The notes below the pieces were generated by a model. It worked only from the letters and a program-made list of their open reading frames with translations. It searched no databases and had not been told where the DNA came from. 35,036 nt of DNA from the NCBI RefSeq assembly GCF_039539445.1, contig NZ_BAABDD010000039.1:1-35036 (forward strand). The letters are read 5' to 3'. Each line of letters starts with the position of its first letter. The stretch's first letter is position 1. The DNA is from Salinactinospora qingdaonensis (GTDB lineage Bacteria; Actinomycetota; Actinomycetes; Streptosporangiales; Streptosporangiaceae). The position numbers were made by a program, and so were the translations under genes. This document shows, piece after piece, positions 1-8,361 of this stretch.

Positions 1-114
1 TGGTGATAGCGGTGGGGAAACACCCGGTCCCGTTTCGAACCCGGTCGTTAAGCCCACCAGCGCCGATGGTACTGCCTCCATGGTGCGGGGTGGGAGAGTA
101 GGACACCGCCGCAC
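1..114 (+). rRNA. rrf: 5S ribosomal RNA, 5' end cut by the window
   Basis: The sequence carries the conserved 5S core: the cccggtcccgtttcgaaccc segment, then taagccc, cagcgccgatggtactg and gggagagtaggac near the 3' end. About 110 bases are present against a usual length near 117, so only a few 5' bases lie outside the window. The 3' end is placed by analogy to other actinobacterial 5S genes and may be off by one or two bases. The position implies 16S and 23S genes just to the left. Confidence 0.95.
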
Positions 115-126
115 ACAATCCCCAAC

Positions 127-209
127 AAGGGTGGGGGTGCGGGCGCGGGGAAATGGTGGCCACCTATTGTGAGAGTGGCTGGTTCCCCTGTTCCCGCACC
201 CCCACCCTT
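127..209 (+). terminator. rRNA operon terminator hairpin
   Basis: A long G-rich arm (127-153) is complementary, with a few mismatches, to a C-rich arm (183-209). The connecting loop itself contains a small ggtggccacc palindrome. It lies 13 bases after the 5S end, which fits termination of the rRNA operon. The only T-rich bases after the stem are ttcctt, so the stem does most of the work. Confidence 0.8.
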
Positions 210-211
210 CC

Positions 212-475
212 TTACAGCCCCAACAACGCTGAGACCATTTCAAGCGCGTCTAGTTTGTCGCGAGAATATTGACGCTCAATTCTTTTAGAAGCGTTGTTGA
301 AGGAGTCAGTGGATATCTGGCTCACTTTCGAGGTTTTTGTGTTGTAACTCTTCCGTGCTTTTTGTGGTCTTCCTGTGAGAGCTGCAACTTCCCTGGCTGC
401 CGTTGTTTTGGAACGGTGCTCTCTGCTCGTTGAACGGTCACGAGCTACCGCGTTCACCTCCCTCCGTCCAGCTAT
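212..475 (-). pseudogene. Possible remnant of a low-GC gene; otherwise gene-poor to 1160
   Basis: The minus strand is open from the M16 gene down to a stop at 212. Its last 80 or so codons differ from everything else here: they use aaa, aca, gca, aga and caa, and encode a basic stretch with AAREVAALTGRPQKARKSY followed by a charged helix ending LDALEMVSALLGL. AREVAALTGR resembles the helix-turn-helix of actinomycete replication or regulatory proteins, but I cannot name a family. The rest of the frame, to about 1160, has no recognisable protein character and no clear start, so I read this as a decayed or foreign fragment facing the rRNA terminator. The stretch 476-1160 shows no gene I can support. 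It may contain the promoter of the M16 genes. Confidence 0.25.
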
Positions 476-1160
476 GTCTACGCTGCTCCGGCACAGCCGG
501 CTTACTGCTCCCCACAAGCGAACACTCCGGACTTCTCCCTGCCTTCCAAGGGGCTGCTGACAGCCATTCAACCGGCTTCGCCCCCCGGAAAAGCCGGGGA
601 AGGCTCGATGTCCAGGGCGATTGGGCCACACACGCGCATTAGCCCGCTCAAACACCACGGAAGCCCAACTGTCGGCCTCCTCGCCTTGAGCACGGAGATC
701 CCTGGGCAGGCACTTCAGTTCCGCGAGCCCGCGATCGGGAAGCATCGGGAAGTCTTTCACTCCAGGCCAGCCACAGCCCAAGTCACAGGCTTGGCCGATC
801 GGAGCCCAGTGCGACACGGTTGGCTGCCGCGCCCGAACGCCCATAGCGCCGATGACAGCACTGGTGAGAGCTCCCTTGGTGACGGGAACCTTCACCTTCC
901 CGGCCGCGGAGATAGTGAGCGACGAGCGAACTCGCAGCCGCCGACTCCTCCCCTTCCCGTCACCTTCCCGAGCCGCCGCGGGAAGAGAGGCCTCTCCTCC
1001 GCCCGTGTGGCGACCTTCATAGCGTTTTCGCGGTGAATTCCGCGCTGACTTCCCGGCATAACATCCGATTTCATGCGGAGCCGCGGTCCCGCTCGCTCCC
1101 GTGAGGCCATAGGCTCGACACTCAGGACGGATTCCGGAAGTCAACGAGGGGCACATACTG

Positions 1161-2462
1161 GTGACGACCAACGGCGCGGCAGGCAACGCGGGAAACATCC
1201 AGCAGTTCACGCTGGACAATGGACTTCGCTTGGTCACGGCACCGGCCGCTACTGGACAGGTGGCCGCTGTCAACCTCTGGTACGGGGTTGGTTCCCGGTT
1301 CGAATTTCCCGGCAGAACTGGATTCGCTCACCTGTTCGAGCACCTGATGTTTCAGGGCAGCGGCAACGTGGCCAAGGGGGAGCACTTTGACGCCATCGAG
1401 CGGCTCGGGGGTGAGATCAACGCTTCCACGTCGACTGATCGCACCAACTATTTCGAGACCGTCCCAGAGCACGCCCTCGACATCGCCCTCTGGCTAGAGG
1501 CCGACCGTCTCGCGACTCTCCGAGACGGTATGACGCAGGAGGTGCTGGACAACCAGCGCGATGTCGTCAAGAACGAGCGTCGGCAGCGCTACGACAACAT
1601 GCCTTACGGCACTAGGCTCGAGCGCATCCTACGGCTGGGCTACCCCGAGGGACACCCCTACCACCACCCCATCATCGGCTCCATGGACGATCTCGACGCC
1701 GCCGATCTCGAATACGTGCTCTCGTTCCACCGGAGCCACTACGGGCCTGACAACCTTGTTCTCACGGTTGTCAGCAACCTCGATCCCGCCGACGTCCACG
1801 AGAGGGTCAAGCGCTACTTCGGGGGCATCCCAAAGCGTGACGTCATCGCCGAGGCCCCTGACCCCTCCCTGGAAGGGCCTATCGGGGGGCCGCTCCGCGA
1901 GGATGTCACCGAGAACGTGCCGGCCGCTGCGGTGTTCCTCGGTTACCGCGTGGGCGAGTACGGCAGTCGCGAGTTCGACATCATGCACCTCACCTCGGCG
2001 ATCCTGGGAGAAGGCCAGGGCAGCCGCCTCTACCGGCGATTGGTGGTCGAGCGCGGCATCGCCGCGGACGATGGCGGAGCCGCGGCCGACGTGCTTCCCT
2101 TCCGCTACACCCCCAGCCTGATGCTGCTGAGCATGATCGCCCGCGAAGGGGTCGGCGGTGACGTGCTTGAAGAGGCCATGTTGGAAGAGATCGCCACGAT
2201 CGCCGACGGTGTCTCCGAGGAAGAGGTGGAGCGTGCCCGCGCCGTACTTGAGCGCGATCACCTCCAGACCCTCTCCAGTCCGAGCGGGCTCGCTGACGCA
2301 CTGGGCAGTCACACGCAGTTGTTCGACGATCCTGAGCTTGCCTACACCTGGCCGCAGCGCTGGGCCGACATCACTCCCGAAGAGATCGCGGCCCACGCTA
2401 AACGCCTCCTCACCGCTGAGAACCGGTTGGCGGTCCGCTTTGATCCGGAGCACCAGGAGTAG
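1161..2462 (+). CDS. M16 family zinc metallopeptidase, catalytic subunit
   Basis: The product (433 aa) is a pitrilysin/mitochondrial-processing-peptidase type protease. The inverted zinc motif HLFEH is at residues 57-61, and the distal glutamate is probably in VVKNERR near residue 139. The two repeated M16 alpha/beta domains fill roughly residues 14-220 and 225-430. No signal peptide is seen, so a cytoplasmic role is likely. The GTG start at 1161 follows a cgagggg ribosome-binding site. The next gene, 81 bases on, is its HxxEH-less partner. This pairing of an active and an inactive M16 subunit is common in bacteria, where the two form a heterodimer. The substrate is unknown. Confidence 0.93.
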   Translation: MTTNGAAGNAGNIQQFTLDNGLRLVTAPAATGQVAAVNLWYGVGSRFEFPGRTGFAHLFEHLMFQGSGNVAKGEHFDAIERLGGEINASTSTDRTNYFETVPEHALDIALWLEADRLATLRDGMTQEVLDNQRDVVKNERRQRYDNMPYGTRLERILRLGYPEGHPYHHPIIGSMDDLDAADLEYVLSFHRSHYGPDNLVLTVVSNLDPADVHERVKRYFGGIPKRDVIAEAPDPSLEGPIGGPLREDVTENVPAAAVFLGYRVGEYGSREFDIMHLTSAILGEGQGSRLYRRLVVERGIAADDGGAAADVLPFRYTPSLMLLSMIAREGVGGDVLEEAMLEEIATIADGVSEEEVERARAVLERDHLQTLSSPSGLADALGSHTQLFDDPELAYTWPQRWADITPEEIAAHAKRLLTAENRLAVRFDPEHQE

Positions 2463-2543
2463 CCCGCAGGATGAGCCGGCCCACGGTCGAGTAGCGGGTC
2501 GCGTCGCCGCACTCACGCCTTTTCCCACGTTCCGCGCACTTCG

Positions 2544-3917
2544 ATGCCGAAGGAAGAAACCGTCTTGAACATTCTCCAGCCGCGTCCCCGTCTCGGTGAC
2601 CCCACTCCCTACACGTTCCCTAAGCCGCGACACCTGCGTGTCGGCAACGGTGACATCGTGGCTATCGACGTGCCCGGCCAGCCCTACGCGGCTATCCGGT
2701 TGATCCATCCGGCCGGTGGCGCCACCGAGCCCCATGACCGTATGGGGGTCGGCGCGCTCACCAGCGAGGCCCTGGAGGACGGAGTACACGGGAACAGCTC
2801 GCTCGCCCCGGCGCTGGAGCGCCATGGCGCCGAATGGATGTCCCGGATCGGCTGGGACAGCTTCGTCACGGGGGTGGACGCTCCGGCCAACCGCATCGTC
2901 GACGCCACATCCCTGTTTATGGAGGCGGTTCGCACTCCGGCGCTGCGCCCTGACGATGTCGTGAGCCGGCGTGAGCAGCTCGTAGAGCGTTTCCGGCTGG
3001 AGACCTCGGTTGCTCCTACCTTGGCCGCCCGCGCGATTGGTGGACAGCTTTTCTCCGGCCGCTACGCCACGCCCCTCACCGGAGGGCCGGTGAAGCTACA
3101 GGAGGTTACCCCCGAGGTCGTCACCGACTTCCACAGCCGCTCGATCGCGGCCGTGGCCGGGACGCTCGTCGTTGTCGGCGACCTCAGCGACGTCGACCTT
3201 GAGGATCTGGGCAAGCGGGTCTTCGGCGACGCTGCGGAAACACCGGAGCAGCCGGTCAGTCCGCCAGAGGCCGCGGAGGGAGAACTGCCGGGGGTGCTGG
3301 TCATCAACCGGCCCGACTCGGTGCAGTCGGCGCTGGTGCTGGCGCAGCGTTCACCCTCGCGTTCCGAGATCGACCTCCCCAAGGCCGAGGGGATGAGTGA
3401 TGTGCTCGGCGGCATGTTCACCTCGCGGCTCAACACCGAGCTTCGCGAACGGCTCGGTTACACCTACGGGGTGGGGTGCCGCTTCGACCTGCGTCGTGAC
3501 AGCGGCATCTTCCTCATCAGCACTCAAGTCGAGACGCCGACCACCGCTCCCTCGATCACTGCGATGCTGGAGCAGATCGAGCAACTGCGTTCCGACGGTG
3601 TCACCCCTGACGAACTGGCTGCGGTTCGCGAATCCAACACGGTGGGGTTGCCTGTAACCTACTCGAACTCGCGCTCGCTCGCCGGCGCGCTGGTGGAGAT
3701 GGTCGTACATGACCTGCCCGATGATCATGTCGACCAGCTAAGGGCCGGTTTCGAGCGGATCACCGCCGGTGATCTCCACGACGCGGCGCGCGAGTACCTG
3801 AGCCCCAGCGATTCGGTGGTTATCGTGGCGGGAGACGCCTCGGAGGTCGTGGGACCGTTGGAGGATCTCGGTTTTGGAGCCGTCACGGTTCGTGAACCTG
3901 AGACGCTGTGGGCATGA
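2544..3917 (+). CDS. M16 family peptidase-like protein, non-catalytic partner
   Basis: The product (457 aa) has the M16 fold, including the C-terminal-domain motif RLGYTYGV with the Arg/Tyr pair that positions substrate in M16B enzymes. It lacks HxxEH: the matching place, after the LIHPAGGATEP segment, reads GALTSEALEDG. By analogy to bacterial M16B heterodimers it supplies the R/Y half-site while the upstream gene supplies zinc and the general base. The ATG at 2544 has no good ribosome-binding site. An in-frame TTG at 2565 follows gaagga by about 10 bases and is an alternative that would remove 7 residues. It is probably co-transcribed with the upstream gene. Confidence 0.88.
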   Translation: MPKEETVLNILQPRPRLGDPTPYTFPKPRHLRVGNGDIVAIDVPGQPYAAIRLIHPAGGATEPHDRMGVGALTSEALEDGVHGNSSLAPALERHGAEWMSRIGWDSFVTGVDAPANRIVDATSLFMEAVRTPALRPDDVVSRREQLVERFRLETSVAPTLAARAIGGQLFSGRYATPLTGGPVKLQEVTPEVVTDFHSRSIAAVAGTLVVVGDLSDVDLEDLGKRVFGDAAETPEQPVSPPEAAEGELPGVLVINRPDSVQSALVLAQRSPSRSEIDLPKAEGMSDVLGGMFTSRLNTELRERLGYTYGVGCRFDLRRDSGIFLISTQVETPTTAPSITAMLEQIEQLRSDGVTPDELAAVRESNTVGLPVTYSNSRSLAGALVEMVVHDLPDDHVDQLRAGFERITAGDLHDAAREYLSPSDSVVIVAGDASEVVGPLEDLGFGAVTVREPETLWA

Positions 3918-4126
3918 TTCGGTTTTAAAGCTACTGATGTGGCAAAAAAGGACAATAGAGGGGAAAGTGCTCGGGGAGTGCCGATGCATAGCCGTAACAA
4001 AAATGAAGCTACGCGGCGGTAATCCGATAGCCGATCGCTCCCGGTGATCTCGCACCTGATATAAACCAGTGGTCCGTCCACCGTCCGGCGCGAGCGCCAC
4101 AGTCAAAGAGTCCGCAGGAGGCCAGT

Positions 4127-4150
4127 GTGGCCCGTGATCTGATGCGTTAG
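4127..4150 (+). CDS. Seven-codon mini-ORF ahead of the kinase gene
   Basis: A strong AGGAGG at 4116-4121 is followed five bases later by GTG and a 7-residue frame (reading M-A-R-D-L-M-R with GTG as start) ending in TAG at 4148-4150. The kinase GTG start is only five bases further and has no Shine-Dalgarno of its own. Ribosomes loaded at the mini-ORF could re-initiate on the kinase, giving translational coupling. This is an inference from layout only. The preceding 200 bases are comparatively AT-rich, include tataaa near 4060, and probably hold the promoter. Confidence 0.3.
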   Translation: MARDLMR

Positions 4151-4155
4151 AAGCT

Positions 4156-5412
4156 GTGTCCTCCATCGAGAAGCCTCACGCAGAGCGGCCGGCGCCGCTC
4201 GATTCGGCGCACCCCACAGCACTTGAGGAGACTCAGGGAGAACGGGTGCTGGCCGGGCGTTACCAGTTGCTGGAACAGCTCGCACGCGGTGGTGTTGGCA
4301 CCGTGTGGCGAGCAAGGGACGACGAACTCGATCGTGAAGTGGCCATCAAGGAACTGCGCATTCCTGATGACCTCAGTGACGACGAGCGCGAGTCCCTGCT
4401 GCGTCGTACCACCCGCGAAGCGCGGGTGGCGGCGCGGCTGGCCCATCCCGGGGTCGTCACCGTCCTCGACGTCGTCAACGAGGACGATCGCCCGTGGATC
4501 GTCATGGAGTTGGTCGTCGCGCGCACGCTCGCCGAGATTATCGACATCGCCGGGCCGTTGCCCTACCAGCGTGTCGCCGATATCGGCCTCCATGTCATCA
4601 GCGCTCTCAAGGCTGCCCACGATGAGGGCATCATTCACCGCGATGTCAAGCCTGAGAACGTGATGATCAGCGAAGACGGTCGGGTGGTGCTCGCCGATTT
4701 CGGGTTGGCGGCCTGGACCGGCGAGTCCGGGCTGACCAGTTCGGGACGTATCGTGGGCTCGCCTTCCTACATCCCGCCGGAGCGGGCCAAAGCCGGCCCC
4801 GTCGGTCCCGCCTCGGACCTGTGGTCACTGGGGGCTACGCTCTACGCGGCCGTCGAGGGGCATCCGCCCTATGACCGCAAGGGCTACATCGCCATTTTGC
4901 GTGGTGAGGAGCTCGACGATCCGCCGCCGGCGAGCAGTGCCGGGCCGCTGGCCCCGGTGCTCGCCGGTCTGTTGCACGTCAAGGCCGAGGATCGACTGAC
5001 CGCCGACAACGCCACGAAGATGCTGCGGATCGCCGCCTTGGCGCCGTGGGCTCCCGAGACCAGTCCTGAGACCGCGGCCAAGACGGCGGCTGAGGTGGAG
5101 GAGCAGCAAGACGACGAGGGTGTTGACACCGAGACCGAAGAAGAGGGCGCCGAGTCAGCGCGGGAGCACTTCCGAGCCGGTGCCCACGTGCTCCGTCACT
5201 CGCTGCAAGAGTCGGTCTCGGAGGCCTGGCAGCGCCACCGGCCAGAGTCGGTGAGTTCGCTGCTCACCGCGATCAGGGAGTCCACTGACACGCTCGGGTT
5301 GACCAGCTCGGGCCGCCACCGCAGCAAAAGCCCCAAGCTGCTCATCGCTCTTGTGGTGCTGGGCGTGACGGCGCTGCTGGCCGTCGTGCTGTGGGCACTG
5401 GTGTTTCGCTAG
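4156..5412 (+). CDS. Serine/threonine protein kinase, PknB type, with C-terminal membrane anchor
   Basis: The Hanks-type kinase domain spans about residues 36-295: glycine loop LARGGVGT (42-49), VAIK with Lys65, HRDVKPEN with catalytic Asp163, DFG at 181-183, and an activation segment with TSSGRIVGSPSYIPPE. A linker rich in Glu/Ala/Thr follows, then one hydrophobic helix at the extreme C-terminus (about 394-416, LLIALVVLGVTALLAVVLWA). The protein is therefore tail-anchored with the kinase inside the cell and no external sensor domain, unlike PASTA kinases. The GTG start at 4156 lacks a ribosome-binding site, which may be explained by the mini-ORF just upstream. Substrates cannot be told from sequence. 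Confidence 0.95.
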   Translation: MSSIEKPHAERPAPLDSAHPTALEETQGERVLAGRYQLLEQLARGGVGTVWRARDDELDREVAIKELRIPDDLSDDERESLLRRTTREARVAARLAHPGVVTVLDVVNEDDRPWIVMELVVARTLAEIIDIAGPLPYQRVADIGLHVISALKAAHDEGIIHRDVKPENVMISEDGRVVLADFGLAAWTGESGLTSSGRIVGSPSYIPPERAKAGPVGPASDLWSLGATLYAAVEGHPPYDRKGYIAILRGEELDDPPPASSAGPLAPVLAGLLHVKAEDRLTADNATKMLRIAALAPWAPETSPETAAKTAAEVEEQQDDEGVDTETEEEGAESAREHFRAGAHVLRHSLQESVSEAWQRHRPESVSSLLTAIRESTDTLGLTSSGRHRSKSPKLLIALVVLGVTALLAVVLWALVFR

Positions 5413-5485
5413 CAACCCTCCGGGCTGGTCGGGCGGCGCACCCTGAGCCCCTGAGAACGCAGCGGCAAGACGTGGCGACAACCGA

Positions 5486-5511
5486 AGGCGCGGGACATCC
5501 GTCCCGCGCCT
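5486..5511. terminator. Bidirectional terminator hairpin
   Basis: A perfect 11-bp stem (aggcgcgggac at 5486-5496 pairing with 5501-5511) closes a 4-base loop. It lies between the kinase gene (plus) and the tRNA (minus), so it can serve both transcripts. Confidence 0.75.
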
Positions 5512-5523
5512 CCAACGTCTGTG

Positions 5524-5598
5524 TAGGGCCGGCGAGATTCGAACTCGCACTGTACAGGACCTAAACCTGTCGCCTCCTGCCTATTGGGCTACGGCCCC
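5524..5598 (-). tRNA. tRNA with UAG (Leu) anticodon, class I body with short variable loop
   Basis: A full cloverleaf folds on the minus strand: acceptor GGGGCCG pairs with CGGCCCU (first pair G-U), D arm, anticodon stem ACAGG/CCUGU with loop UUUAGGU, 5-base variable loop ACAGU, T arm GCGAG/CUCGC with UUCGAAU, and A73. CCA is not encoded. The anticodon UAG and its loop match tRNA-Leu(UAG), but bacterial leucine tRNAs have a long variable arm and this one does not. Identity by anticodon is therefore Leu, while true charging is uncertain. It stands alone between convergent hairpins. Confidence 0.85.
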
Positions 5599-6041
5599 TT
5601 CGATGGTGCAGGTCCTCCCCGAAAGGAGATCCGCTGTTATGAGGTTGGCAGGCCAGAGGTAGGAACCGCAAGGTGGCCGGCCGCCAAAATGGTCGCCGCA
5701 GGGACGACTGGTCCCCATCTTAGTGGCTCGTGGTGGCTGTGCGGACGCCCCCGCCAGCACGAGAAGCCCCGAGTTTCAGCCACCCCGTGGCGCACCACGG
5801 GCGCGAGGGTCGCGCCCGTGACCCGCGGCGGCGAGTTTCGGCAACCGGGCGCAGGCCGAGAACTGCGTTCGCGTTCTCGGCCTGCCGGCAGGCTGTCTCC
5901 GAGGCGCCGGTTGCTCCCACCGGGCTCGGTGGCTCTGCTGCGGTGACGTCCCGAGGCGGCCCGGCGTAAACACCACCGATGCGGGACCGGTCAGCCGGTG
6001 GCCGCCCTCGCTTTTCGCCCTGTTCGCCAGGGCGCTGCGGG
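5599..6041. other. Intergenic block with stacked strong hairpins
   Basis: No gene is supported in these 443 bases. Several inverted repeats crowd together. A 7-bp stem (5783-5789/5794-5800, loop cgca) shares bases with an 11-bp stem (5795-5805/5809-5819, loop ggg), so the two are mutually exclusive. A perfect 13-bp stem (5851-5863/5873-5885) is embedded in a longer imperfect pairing of gcaaccgggcgc (about 5842-5853) with gcgccggttgc (about 5909-5919). They lie downstream of the minus-strand peroxiredoxin gene and probably terminate it, but the number and overlap exceed a simple terminator. The tRNA promoter should lie within 5599-5700. Confidence 0.6.
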
Positions 6042-6530
6042 TTAGCCCAGCTCCAGTTCCCGCTTGATCCGGTCCACATGTCCGGTGGCCTTCACGTTGT
6101 AGAAGGCCTTCTCCACCGTCCCGTCTGTGGCGATGACGAGAGTGGAACGGATGACACCTTGCACGACCTTGCCGTAGTTATTCTTCTCGCCGAAGGCGCC
6201 GTAGGCCGCCATCGTCGTCTTCTCGGGGTCACTCAGCAGCGGGAAGGTCAAGCCCTCCGTGTCGCGAAACTCGGCGAGCTTGGCGGGACTATCCGGGGAG
6301 ATGCCCACGACGGAGATCCCCGCGGCGTCGAACTCGCGCAGGTTGTCGCGGAAGTCGCAGGCCTCCGTTGTGCAGCCCGGCGTCATCGCGGCCGGGTAGA
6401 AGTACAGGACCACGCTTTTGCCCGCGGAGGCGAGCACCTCGCTGAGGCTGACGGCGTTACCGTCGGCGTCGGTGAGGGTGAAGTCGGGCGCAGTGTCGCC
6501 GGGCTCCAGGCGGGTCTTGGTTTCGGTCAC
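6042..6530 (-). CDS. bcp: Thioredoxin-dependent thiol peroxidase (BCP/PrxQ peroxiredoxin)
   Basis: The 162-aa product reduces hydrogen and organic peroxides using a peroxidatic cysteine regenerated through thioredoxin. The motif TPGCTTEACDF holds Cys53 (peroxidatic) and Cys58 (resolving, five residues on), the BCP/PrxQ arrangement. PDFTLTDADG and the GVIRSTLVI strand also fit. The GTG start at 6530 follows ggagg with 7-base spacing. An in-frame upstream extension to 6701 has no domain content and is not used. The protein is cytosolic. It is divergent from the phosphatidyltransferase gene; the 306-base gap 6531-6836 holds both promoters and nothing else I can name. Confidence 0.95.
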   Translation of the reverse strand: MTETKTRLEPGDTAPDFTLTDADGNAVSLSEVLASAGKSVVLYFYPAAMTPGCTTEACDFRDNLREFDAAGISVVGISPDSPAKLAEFRDTEGLTFPLLSDPEKTTMAAYGAFGEKNNYGKVVQGVIRSTLVIATDGTVEKAFYNVKATGHVDRIKRELELG

Positions 6531-6836
6531 GTGCTTCCCTCCGGTCAGGACAGGTGTCCCTTGTCTGGCGGTTCCAGGGTAGGGCCGTCGCGACGGCGGT
6601 GACACGACACGCCGTGGCTCCGTGAGAGGGCACTGTAGCTGTGACACGGGTTTTTCATGAATCGATTCGGGGGTAACCCTCCTGCGGCGCCCGGTTCTCA
6701 CCTATGGTTGAGCAAGCCCTTTGGACGGCGGCGGTTTCCCGGTTTAACACCGGATGCGTAAAATCATGCGTCCCCCGGCCGCCCGCACGCAAGGGCCGGA
6801 GCACGTTCCGCTTCGTGTTTGGGAGTTTCACCAGCG

Positions 6837-7916
6837 ATGTCCGGTTTTACGTTGGAAGAGGTCAAGCAACGTACGTCCAGGGAGCGTGATTCCTGGTGGA
6901 CGGTGTGGTTGGCCGACCCGCTGGCATTTCGTCTGGTGAAGGTGGTGGCCAACCGCACGTCGATCACACCGGACCAACTCACCGTCGCCGCCCTGTTACT
7001 AGGGTTGGGGGCCGCGGCCTGTTTCGCGGTGGGATTCTGGCCGTTTCTCATCGCCGGGGCGGCCCTGTACTACCTGTGTTTCCTCGCCGACTGCATGGAC
7101 GGCAAGCTCGCTCGGTTGACCGACCGCGAGTCGTTGTTCGGCTCGTGGATGGACTACGTCTTCGACCGGTTCCGGGTGCTGGTGTGCGCGATCGCCCTTA
7201 TGGGCGGACAGTATGTGCTCACCGGAAATGACGTCTTCGTGTGGCTGGCGCTGGCCGTGGTCTTTTGCGACATGCTGCGCTACCTCAACGCCCTTCAGGT
7301 CTACAAGGTACGTCGCGAGATGCGCTCCCATATCGCCGGCGCCCTGGAGCGCGCGCGGGCCACGTTGTCGATGCTGGAGCCGGAGGAGGGCACTGAGGGC
7401 AAGCCGGTGGGCCAGCCGATGAGCGATACCGGCGAGCAGGCCGTGCTGCGCCATGGGATCTCGGTTCTGGAGCAGATCCTGCGCACCACGACAGAACGGG
7501 AGAGTCAGTACGACCGGGCGGCCGGTAAGCAGCCGGATGTGCGGCTGCCCCGCGTCGATCTGCACCAGGAGTTCCGCAGCCGCTTCCCGTGGTACCAGAA
7601 GTTTTGGGACTTCCTGCGGGCACGGCGCATCCGCACCCACCTCGTGAGCGGCATCGAGTTCCAAGCGGTGGTGTTCATCGTGGTGCCGCTGCTCGGGGTG
7701 GTCTCGACGGCGGCGATCATTTGGGTTCCCGTGGTTATGGGGGTTCTGCTGCTCGCGTTCGAGATCGCGATCATCTATAAACTGTGGTTGTCCACGCGCG
7801 ACTTCTTCCGGGTCGTGGACGGGATCGAAGGGGCGCTGAGTTTCAGGCGTCCCGCTGAGGCGACCCCTGAAGATCGGCAGTCGGCCGATGACGTGTCGCG
7901 GGCAACTCTGCGGTAG
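6837..7916 (+). CDS. CDP-alcohol phosphatidyltransferase family membrane protein
   Basis: The family signature D-x2-DG-x2-AR-x8-G-x3-D-x3-D is complete at residues 85-110 (D85, D88, G89, A92, R93, G102, D106, D110). The product (359 aa) has membrane segments flanking this motif and a C-terminal hydrophobic pair (about 275-318). A hydrophilic insert of roughly 100 residues (about 160-265) is much larger than in PgsA or CdsA-type enzymes. The reaction is transfer of a phosphatidyl or similar group from a CDP-linked donor to an alcohol; the acceptor is unknown. ATG at 6837 follows gggag by 11 bases; a TTG six codons earlier is possible. Confidence 0.87.
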   Translation: MSGFTLEEVKQRTSRERDSWWTVWLADPLAFRLVKVVANRTSITPDQLTVAALLLGLGAAACFAVGFWPFLIAGAALYYLCFLADCMDGKLARLTDRESLFGSWMDYVFDRFRVLVCAIALMGGQYVLTGNDVFVWLALAVVFCDMLRYLNALQVYKVRREMRSHIAGALERARATLSMLEPEEGTEGKPVGQPMSDTGEQAVLRHGISVLEQILRTTTERESQYDRAAGKQPDVRLPRVDLHQEFRSRFPWYQKFWDFLRARRIRTHLVSGIEFQAVVFIVVPLLGVVSTAAIIWVPVVMGVLLLAFEIAIIYKLWLSTRDFFRVVDGIEGALSFRRPAEATPEDRQSADDVSRATLR

Positions 7917-7933
7917 CGGAAGGGAACGACTGT

Positions 7934-8335
7934 ATGGATGGACGCGACCCCGGGGGAGCGCGGCGTGACCCCGCCATAGTGCAAGCCGAGATCGAGCGGG
8001 CGCAGCAGCGGTTGGTTGTGGCCCTTGACGAGATCGTCGACCGCACCAGTCCCAAGCGAGTGGCGCGGCGCCAGTGGCAGCACGTCCGCGACTCGGGTGG
8101 TCATCTGCTGGAGGAGGTGCGGGCGCTGATCGCTGGAGAAGAGGCTGTGCGCGTCGACCGCTCCGAGGTCGAACCTTCGGAGGGCGCAGTGATGCTCAAA
8201 GGCGATAGCCAGGCCGTCTCCACGTACCGTTCCAGGGGAGCTGGACCGCCGGCCGCTGTCGTGGCCGGGGTTGGTGCAGGCGTGGCAGTGGCTGTCGGCG
8301 CCGTCGTGCTATGGCGCCGGCGGCGTAGGCGCTGA
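7934..8335 (+). CDS. DUF3618 family membrane protein
   Basis: The N-terminal half (133 aa total) has the DUF3618 pattern, DPAIVQAEIERAQQRLVVAL-DEIVDRTSPKRVARR, a helical segment typical of this actinobacterial family. A single membrane helix (AAVVAGVGAGVAVAVGAVVL) is followed by a basic tail WRRRRRR, giving a small protein anchored near its C-terminus. It starts 17 bases after the phosphatidyltransferase stop and is probably co-transcribed. The function of the family is unknown. Confidence 0.8.
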   Translation: MDGRDPGGARRDPAIVQAEIERAQQRLVVALDEIVDRTSPKRVARRQWQHVRDSGGHLLEEVRALIAGEEAVRVDRSEVEPSEGAVMLKGDSQAVSTYRSRGAGPPAAVVAGVGAGVAVAVGAVVLWRRRRRR

Positions 8336-8361
8336 GCAGCGCTTTTCCTATCGTTGTGCGG

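Noticed and set aside
476..1273. Full 353-codon minus-strand gene up to the M16 start
   Set aside because: Only the distal 80 or so codons look protein-like. The rest lacks domains, overlaps the M16 gene, and has no ribosome-binding site at the far start.
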